From Lojkania enalia (taxonomy: Eukaryota; Ascomycota; Dothideomycetes; Pleosporales), in the NCBI GenBank assembly GCA_010094045.1, contig ML986583.1, forward strand, positions 694,737 to 758,736: DNA of 64,000 nucleotides. The letters are read 5' to 3'. The notes beneath the pieces are model-generated. The model had not been told where the DNA came from. It was given only the letters and a program-made list of their open reading frames with translations, and ran no database searches. Positions within the stretch are counted from its first letter, which is position 1; each line of letters starts with the position of its first letter. The position numbers were made by a program, and so were the translations under genes. Positions 58,145 to 64,000 of this stretch are shown piece by piece.

Positions 58145-59300
58145 ATGGGCGACCCCACGGCGTCGAATTGGGGATACGTTGATGTTGGTCCGCGAAGCCC
58201 CCTTGTTTGTACTAATGGCATCTAATCGAAATAGATCGGCATCAACCTGAGTGACCCCGTCTTTCGTGGGCGGTATCATGGAACTCAGAGGCACGACGAT
58301 GATCTCGAAGATGTTATCCAGCGTGCTCTAGATGTTGGATGTAAGAAGTTTATGGTAACAGGGTCAGACCTGAAAGAGTCACAGCACGCCATTGATATTG
58401 CCAGAGCATACCGTAAGTGAGATTGAGACTTTCCCATTGAGAACCCGAAGCTTACCTTTTCCAGCCGGAGTTTGTTATGCTACAGTGGGAGTTCATCCTT
58501 GCTCGGCTAAACACTTTGATGAGCATCCAGAAGGGCCATCCGCGATGCTCTTAGCACTCGGTGACTTGGCCAAGAAGGCAAAGGAGTCGGGAGAAGCTGT
58601 GGCATTCGGCGAGATTGGCCTCGACTATGATCGCCTTTTCCTGACCCCAAAAGATCAACAGCTCAAGTACTTCGAGGCTCAACTAGAGCTAGCTATCGAG
58701 GTCCAACTTCCTCTATTCCTCCATTCACGAGCAGCAAGTGAGGACTTCGAGAGGCTGCTCGGAGCAAAGCTTCCACAACTGCCGAAGAAGGGGTTAGTCC
58801 ATAGTTTCACCGGAACGCTAGAGGAGATGAAACGCATGGTGGAAATGGGTCTTGATATCGGGGTGAATGGCTGCAGCATGAAAAGTAAGTTTCAGCCACC
58901 AATTTTACCAGTGCGTAGCTAATATGATTAAAAGCGGACGAGAACATTGAGGTTGTCCGAGAAATTCCTCTTGAGCATCTACAAATAGAGACCGATGGGC
59001 CTTGGTGCGAGATGCGTCCTAGCCATGCCTCGTCAAAGTTTCTCAAAGATGCACCCCCTCTCCCTAAAGCTGTTAAAAAAGAGAAGTGGGCGAAAGGATT
59101 CATGGTGAAAGGGAGAAATGAACCCGTAACTATCCCGCATGTCGCTTACGCAATTGCGCAGATCAAAGGCATTACTGTCGAAGAGGTGTGCAAAGCGTAA
59201 GTCTCTATTCACTGTAAGCTCTTCAATGGATAACTGACATGCTCCTAGAACCTGGCATAATTCCATCAAGATGTTTGGGCTTGGAGAGAAGATCGAGTAA
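58145..59300 (+). CDS. TatD-family metal-dependent nuclease
   Basis: TatD proteins are two-metal TIM-barrel DNases; eukaryotic members act in DNA degradation and repair. Five exons (58145-58183, 58235-58412, 58465-58884, 58935-59196, 59249-59300) give 316 residues. Metal ligands visible are Asp13 region in YVDIGINLSDP (eukaryotic form of the DxH motif), Glu122 in AFGEIGLDY, His159 in LFLHSR, His185 in LVHSFTG and Asp233 in IETDGPWC. The C-terminus WHNSIKMFG matches the family end. Exon 1 is only 39 bases, with a weak GTTGGT donor, but it supplies the YVD before IGINLSDP, which supports it. The other introns are 50-52 bases with strong signals. All catalytic positions are intact. Confidence 0.93.
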
Positions 59301-60797
59301 TATATTTCTTGATTACCTTCCAACAAACTATCATTCATCGATAGAATGTATATAGACCATAGATCAACAAGTAGTTCCACGCATTCAGAATCTGTCAGAT
59401 TTTCTTCATGAGGCCTCGTTTGAATTTGAGGATTAGAGCGCGGGGCGATAAAAGTGTCCGTGAATAGATGACGATGAAACTCTCGCCATTTGACATACTG
59501 TCCAATTCATTACTATGTGACTCGTATTCGCATGCTTCGAATTCGATGACTGTATCTTTTTATTGTAGCTAGTCTCACTTCAGATCTCCCGAAGAGATTG
59601 ACAAGCGGAACCACCATCGAAACGTCGCAAAGGAATTAATATCTATCCAAGACTTTGCAATCGTCTCTCGACGATTAGCAACGTAGCCAGGACTATTACC
59701 GGCCAGTGCTACATTGCAACGCCGTCGGCGTAGCTCCCTTGAAACCTGGCATCCCGGAACTCCAACGACGCAGTAACGTTCTTTCGTATTCATGTGTACG
59801 CTTCCATGATGTCTATATTGTTGCCTCGAGGCTAGCTGCTGCTGCGGAAGCCAGAATATGGGCCAAATTCCGCATGCTGATGCGGGCGTATGCACAAGGT
59901 CAGAAGTAAATGGGTGTTGGTTGAAGATCTCAGAATGAATCCGCACGCTTACTCTGTCGTTAGGACTATGATATTCTTGTCGGCGCTAATGTATTTTCCA
60001 ATAAGGATACAAGGCTGCAATATTCGGGATAGCTCTGGTTTGCATCTCCGTAAGATGATTACGTTGCTCTGGGAATGTGTGTGTGGGATGAAGCACTTAT
60101 GATTTACGTTATGACGTCGTGCGATGGATCAGAGCTTGAGAAGAAGGTTGAGCTAGTGAACACGCCAAGTTGCCTATATAGGGCTCTCTTCGCAACTGGA
60201 AGATCCTTCTATAATATTTGGCAAGTCTCTATCTATCATGTGGTTATACGAAAGGAATCACGCTGAAATACCGAGGTATTCTTGGCGAGGAAGAGACCGC
60301 TACTGCAATAAATCGGATGTAGTTAATAAGACAATTTCGGTGCACGGTCACGGTGGGCAGCTGCTCGACTTGAGCAAGATATCGTCCACTATCTAGGTGA
60401 ATAGCAGGCATGAATTTCCTCCGGTTTACGCGTGAGAGGGGAGCTGACTGCAGGTTCCTGTGCGAGCTTCAAAGTTTTGTGAGGGAGCTACATAAGGAAG
60501 ATAACCTATGTTATATATCGTGCCATGCTCCTTGCAGCTCATTAGCTGTGGGGTGTCACCTATCCGGATGAGCAGCTGGCATAATGCTTTCAGCTCGGCG
60601 AGAAAAGAAAACGCATTTGGGCATAGATAGAGGCAATAATAAATGACCGGCGAGATGTAGAGATTTTATGGTGAGTACACCCCCAAAGGACAGCTAATAT
60701 ACATGATGCAGAACCTAGACCCCTTGAATGCCACCTTTTGCACCTGATAACCGGTGTGCCTATAGTAACTTCTATCAGTGAGGTGTTTTAAGCTTGT
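59301..60797. other. Convergent intergenic between TatD and COQ2
   Basis: About 1.5 kb with the two 3' flanks. Open frames at 59575-59946 (minus) and 59706-59909 (plus) have no family features. Nothing else seen. Confidence 0.6.
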
Positions 60798-62087
60798 TCA
60801 CTTCTGGATGACAAGGTCTCGAGAATCTTCCTTCTCTGCGTCGTACAAGCTAAAATACTGGCACAGGAATTCTCCGACTAGTCCGAACGTGATTGCGCCT
60901 CCAGTAATCCAACAACCATTCTGAAACCACCACCAGCAGTTCTTGACTTCTTTCAGATTTACTTTCCAGACCATGGTTGCCAAAGCGGCTGCTGCTCCCC
61001 CACAAGATCCGATAAAGAAAATCGGGCCCATGCCCGCAGCAACACCAGCCGAGGCCAAAAGACTGATCTGGCCTAATGCCAATCCCGTCAAGACAGCTTT
61101 AGTTTCTTTCTCATGCTTGAGAGCGATACTTTTGATTCCCGCCTTTGCATCATCTTTGATATCCATATGAGCGTAGATCATGTCATATAGGACGGTCCAG
61201 GCGACATTGCTTGAATACAGGAAAGCCGCCGTAGCAAGGGCGGCTTGATTCGAAAGTAAGTCCACCCCAAGTGCGGGAAAACCCATCATTGCCCCCCAGG
61301 AAAATGTGAGACCTAATACAAACTGAGGATAATGTGTTACACGCTTGGCCAAGGGATATGATGCAACGAAAAGAAGCGATGGTGTCGCATACCAGAAGCA
61401 CTCAAAGGGTAGTGAAAGAAGCACGCCGAGTCCAGCTAGTAGCTGGGCGCTAGTGAAGACTATGGCAGCCTGTGGGCTGATAGCTTTCCTCGCGATCGGA
61501 CGCAGGCGTGTACGCTCAACATGCGGGTCGAGATTCCGGTCCCAAAGATCGTTTATCGTGCAACCCGCTCCTCGCATGACCAGTGCTCCAGTGAAGAACA
61601 GGGCAGTGGTTCTGACGACGGTAGTTAGATCCGCCATGGGAGTGGCCATCGTAGCAGCGATTAGGGTGCTGAAGAGACAAGGGAAGAAGAGGTAATAGGT
61701 TCCTGTAGGTTTGTCGAGCCGAATGAGTTCAGCATACGGAACTACTTGTTTTGGAAGAAATGAGAGAAGTCCTGTGGTAGGTGGTGTATACGCTGGGAGA
61801 GTTTTCGATGGGAGGTCTCGTGATGTTGCTACGCCTGACGATCGGAATGCTGGACTGGTTTGGCCAAGTTTATTCCTATTGAAAGGTGTCACATGTCTAA
61901 TGGTGTTAAAATTAATAGTATTCCGCCATGATTCCAAGGGTACCGATGGAATGAAAATGGAGGACGTTCCCCTAAGAACTAGCAAGGTATTGACGCGGTT
62001 CTGATATGCTTTGAGCGAGCGAGGGAGGAGACGAGGGGTCGGAGCGCCACAGAATCGAAACGATGCCCGAAGGACGGTTGACGCCAT
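60798..62087 (-). CDS. coq2: 4-hydroxybenzoate polyprenyltransferase, mitochondrial (Coq2)
   Basis: Attaches the polyprenyl tail to 4-hydroxybenzoate in ubiquinone synthesis at the inner mitochondrial membrane. Intronless, 429 residues. A long basic, Ser/Arg-rich targeting region covers about 1-95. The UbiA domain starts at about 115 (YAELIRLDKPTGTYYLFFPC). The first Asp-rich motif is NDLWDRNLD at 179-187, and the second lies in YDMIYAHMDIKDDAKAGIKS from 301. Eight or so transmembrane segments are apparent (for example TALFFTGALV, IVFTSAQLLAGLGVLLSL). Both prenyl-diphosphate/Mg motifs are intact. It is functionally linked to Gut2 in this window, which reduces ubiquinone. Divergent from the JmjC gene. 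Confidence 0.95.
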   Translation of the reverse strand: MASTVLRASFRFCGAPTPRLLPRSLKAYQNRVNTLLVLRGTSSIFIPSVPLESWRNTINFNTIRHVTPFNRNKLGQTSPAFRSSGVATSRDLPSKTLPAYTPPTTGLLSFLPKQVVPYAELIRLDKPTGTYYLFFPCLFSTLIAATMATPMADLTTVVRTTALFFTGALVMRGAGCTINDLWDRNLDPHVERTRLRPIARKAISPQAAIVFTSAQLLAGLGVLLSLPFECFWYATPSLLFVASYPLAKRVTHYPQFVLGLTFSWGAMMGFPALGVDLLSNQAALATAAFLYSSNVAWTVLYDMIYAHMDIKDDAKAGIKSIALKHEKETKAVLTGLALGQISLLASAGVAAGMGPIFFIGSCGGAAAALATMVWKVNLKEVKNCWWWFQNGCWITGGAITFGLVGEFLCQYFSLYDAEKEDSRDLVIQK

Positions 62088-62666
62088 TTCCCATCAGAAC
62101 GAAGTAGAAGATCTTCTAACGTTTCATAAACCCCACAAGTATATTACAGCTCCCACTAGTCCTTTCTTTAACTCCCTAGGTGCATTGACCTGTTCACAAT
62201 TACACCCCGATGGTCAGTTATATGAAAGAAAAGCAAACGGGATTGTGAGGGCCGGAAGCTAAAATGAAAAACCTTCCCCGGGCTATGCCCTTGAATTTGA
62301 ATCCGGGATAGCAAGCTTGGAAAGTGATGGTGAAGTAGGGAGACCTGAGTGCGAATTGGAAAGTGCGTCCGTGCGCAACAGTTTGGCTATCACGTGACGT
62401 GAACTCAGCCGCCTGGACAATTTTAGCCAGGCAAGTCGACTACTTCTCCAACTTTCAACCCACGCCGCCTGCCACTACAATCGCCAACCGTACACTCCTT
62501 TTCGCCGAATCCCTCCGCTCTAGCTTCTTGCCCGCGATCTAAACTCGTGCGCTTGGTACGTCGCGCGCGTTATGGTTAGAGGACCGTGGTGAGGGGTAGC
62601 TATATTCTTTAAAGCTACGACCTCTCTGGTGCTGTTCGCTGTGGATGCGCTCAATTGACTGCAACC
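62088..62666. promoter_or_regulatory. Divergent promoter of COQ2 and the JmjC gene
   Basis: 579 bases between starts, with TCACGTGACGTGA at 62390-62402 near the middle. Confidence 0.6.
62390..62402 (+). promoter_or_regulatory. TCACGTGACGTGA element, copy 2
   Basis: Identical to 57647-57659; about 300 bases from COQ2 and 265 from the JmjC start. Confidence 0.6.
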
Positions 62667-64000
62667 ATGCCTGCGGCTCGGCCGAGGGCTTCCTTCGAGC
62701 CTATACCCCCGGATTTTGACGTGCGCACCTTCGTAGAGACGGCAGATAACTTCCAATATGTCGACCGTATCTCTTATGAAATGATTGGTAACAATGGCAT
62801 GGAACAATTTGAAAAGCTTGTCTTACTCCATGTAATAATAGGTGGGAAGCCACTAGTCATCGACGGGTTTGAGGAGGTGCTAGATCCATGGACATTCACG
62901 CCATCTTGGCTGCGCGACAATCACGGCGACAAGGGTAAGCTTAAATCCCACTTCCTTAACAGTAGGCCGCAAAATTGCTAAGTCTTTGAGTAGTTGAGAA
63001 CGCGCGAAATATTACGACTAAAGAGAATATCCCGCTTACAATCAAACACTACTTAAAGCACCTAGGAAAGCTAACCGAGCAGTTCTTTGACGGAACCGAG
63101 CGGTATAGAGACAAGACACACCAACGAATATACCTAAAGGATATTGACTGCCCACCTGTGTGGCATGATAAGCTTATGGAACACATACCTTCCGGGCTGT
63201 TCTACCTGAATGAAAGTACAGGTGAAGCTGGGGGCCCTGGTTTTCTCGATGAGGCAGGATTTCGCAAAGGCCGAGGGATTGCGAGGGCTGGGGACCTCAT
63301 GAGTAGCCTGCCGCCCGAGATGCGTGCAGAAAACTTAATGTGTTATATTGGGCACGAAGGAACCTATACCCCTGCGCATCGAGAGATGTGTGCCTCGCTG
63401 GGGCAGAACATTATGGTCAACGCCTCTGGACCTATCAGCGAGGATGGAAAGCCAGAGCGTCCAGGATCATCTTTGTGGTTCATGACAGAAACAAAGGACC
63501 GACATCTCGTCTCAGAGTACTGGCTTTCTATTCTGGGTCATGATATCGAGGTTGAGGACCATTTCGCACAGCTAGTCGCATGGAAAAAAGCGCCATTCAA
63601 GACCTATGTCGTCGAGCAGCGCCCTGGTGATTTCATACTGATTCCTCCCTTGGCACCCCATCAAGTCTGGAATAGGGGCACGCGAACCATGAAGATCGCC
63701 TGGAATCGCACGACTGTGGAGACCCTCGAACTGGCCCTCTCCGAGGCCCTACCAAATTCGCGCGTAGTTTGTCGCGATGAGCAGTATAAAAATAAGGCAA
63801 TTGTCTACTACACGCTCTTCAAGTATTCAAACCTGATTAGATTTGCCCGACGTCAGGTTGAGCTGGGAGGTGAACAAGCTGAGGCGATTCAAAGCTCTGT
63901 CAAAGTTCGACAGGTTCAACGAGATTTCAAGCGGCTCTTCGATCTATACAAATGCATCCTTCTATCAGAAATGTTTGCACCCGACGCTCGCGAGCATCCG
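62667..64000 (+). CDS. JmjC-domain protein, putative Fe(II)/2-oxoglutarate oxygenase (3' end outside window)
   Basis: JmjC enzymes hydroxylate or demethylate proteins, often histones. Exon 1 is 62667-62934; a 59-base intron (62935-62993) is followed by exon 2, open to the window edge, giving at least 425 residues. The N-terminus is MPAARPRASFEPIPPDFDV. The cupin core shows the region GHEGTYTPAHREMCASLGQN with the metal triad start as HxE (His-Arg-Glu), and PPLAPHQVWNRGTRTMKIAW with the distal His. Lys/Thr 2-oxoglutarate ligands were not assigned. Downstream is a helical basic stretch (FKYSNLIRFARRQVELGG). Further domains (for example a zinc finger) may lie outside the window. The family call is good; substrate unknown. 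Confidence 0.85.

Overview
The window is nuclear DNA from a filamentous ascomycete fungus (Pezizomycotina). The genes carry many short introns of about 45 to 90 bases with CTRAY-like branch points and AG acceptors. They also encode proteins of fungal type: a RAM-pathway leucine-rich-repeat protein, a Yvh1 phosphatase, a mitochondrial Gut2, a Vps4-associated Vfa1, a fungal C2H2 factor and DUF3712 and DUF1857 proteins. I see no rRNA, tRNA, CRISPR array or recognisable transposon. The species cannot be named from the sequence.

Layout, left to right. A possible 3' end of an unknown gene lies at the left edge. Then come GUT2 (FAD glycerol-3-phosphate dehydrogenase, 1880-4217), a seven-exon RUS/DUF647 protein with a 13-base microexon (5259-7496), and a doubtful small two-exon gene (7956-8343). 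A 3.1 kb GC-rich upstream region precedes an RGS-domain gene (11462-12695). After 5.9 kb with no recognisable gene come a fungal protein of unknown function (18588-19718, minus), the SOG2-like gene (20363-23364), a DUF3712/Tag1-like membrane protein (23917-26718, minus), ornithine carbamoyltransferase (27171-28362), a DUF1857 protein (29386-30115) and NCBP3 (30656-32159, minus). Next is a divergent pair of succinate-semialdehyde dehydrogenase (32564-34231, minus) and a short-chain dehydrogenase (34951-35816). A small basic Thr-rich protein (36007-36417, minus), a decaying SDR pseudogene (37562-38199) and a candidate Cys/His-rich microprotein (39587-39947) follow. Then come YVH1 (42616-44077, minus), a 3 kb regulatory region, a C2H2 zinc-finger gene (47138-49522), a 6 kb stretch with little coding signal and one small candidate gene, VFA1 (56797-57536, minus), a TatD nuclease (58145-59300), COQ2 (60798-62087, minus), and a JmjC gene that runs off the right edge (from 62667).

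Most recognised genes are housekeeping: respiration (GUT2, COQ2), arginine synthesis (OTC), GABA-shunt-type catabolism (SSADH), mRNA cap biology (NCBP3), ESCRT (VFA1), ribosome maturation and signalling (YVH1), polarity (SOG2) and G-protein signalling (RGS). Six intergenic regions are divergent promoters. OTC has a consensus Gcn4/CPC1 site. The same 13-base TCACGTGACGTGA element occurs in two divergent promoters (VFA1/TatD and COQ2/JmjC), and its 8-base core lies upstream of NCBP3.

The main points for a second look are the microexon bounded by weak GU-pyrimidine donors, a GC-AG intron, two frame-preserving NAGNAG acceptors, three spliced microprotein candidates, a relic SDR gene, a missing second cysteine in the SSADH active-site loop, and the shared CACGTG element. 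I did not find a clear new multi-gene system. Exon boundaries were deduced by eye from reading frame, splice signals and family knowledge; no search or transcript data were available.
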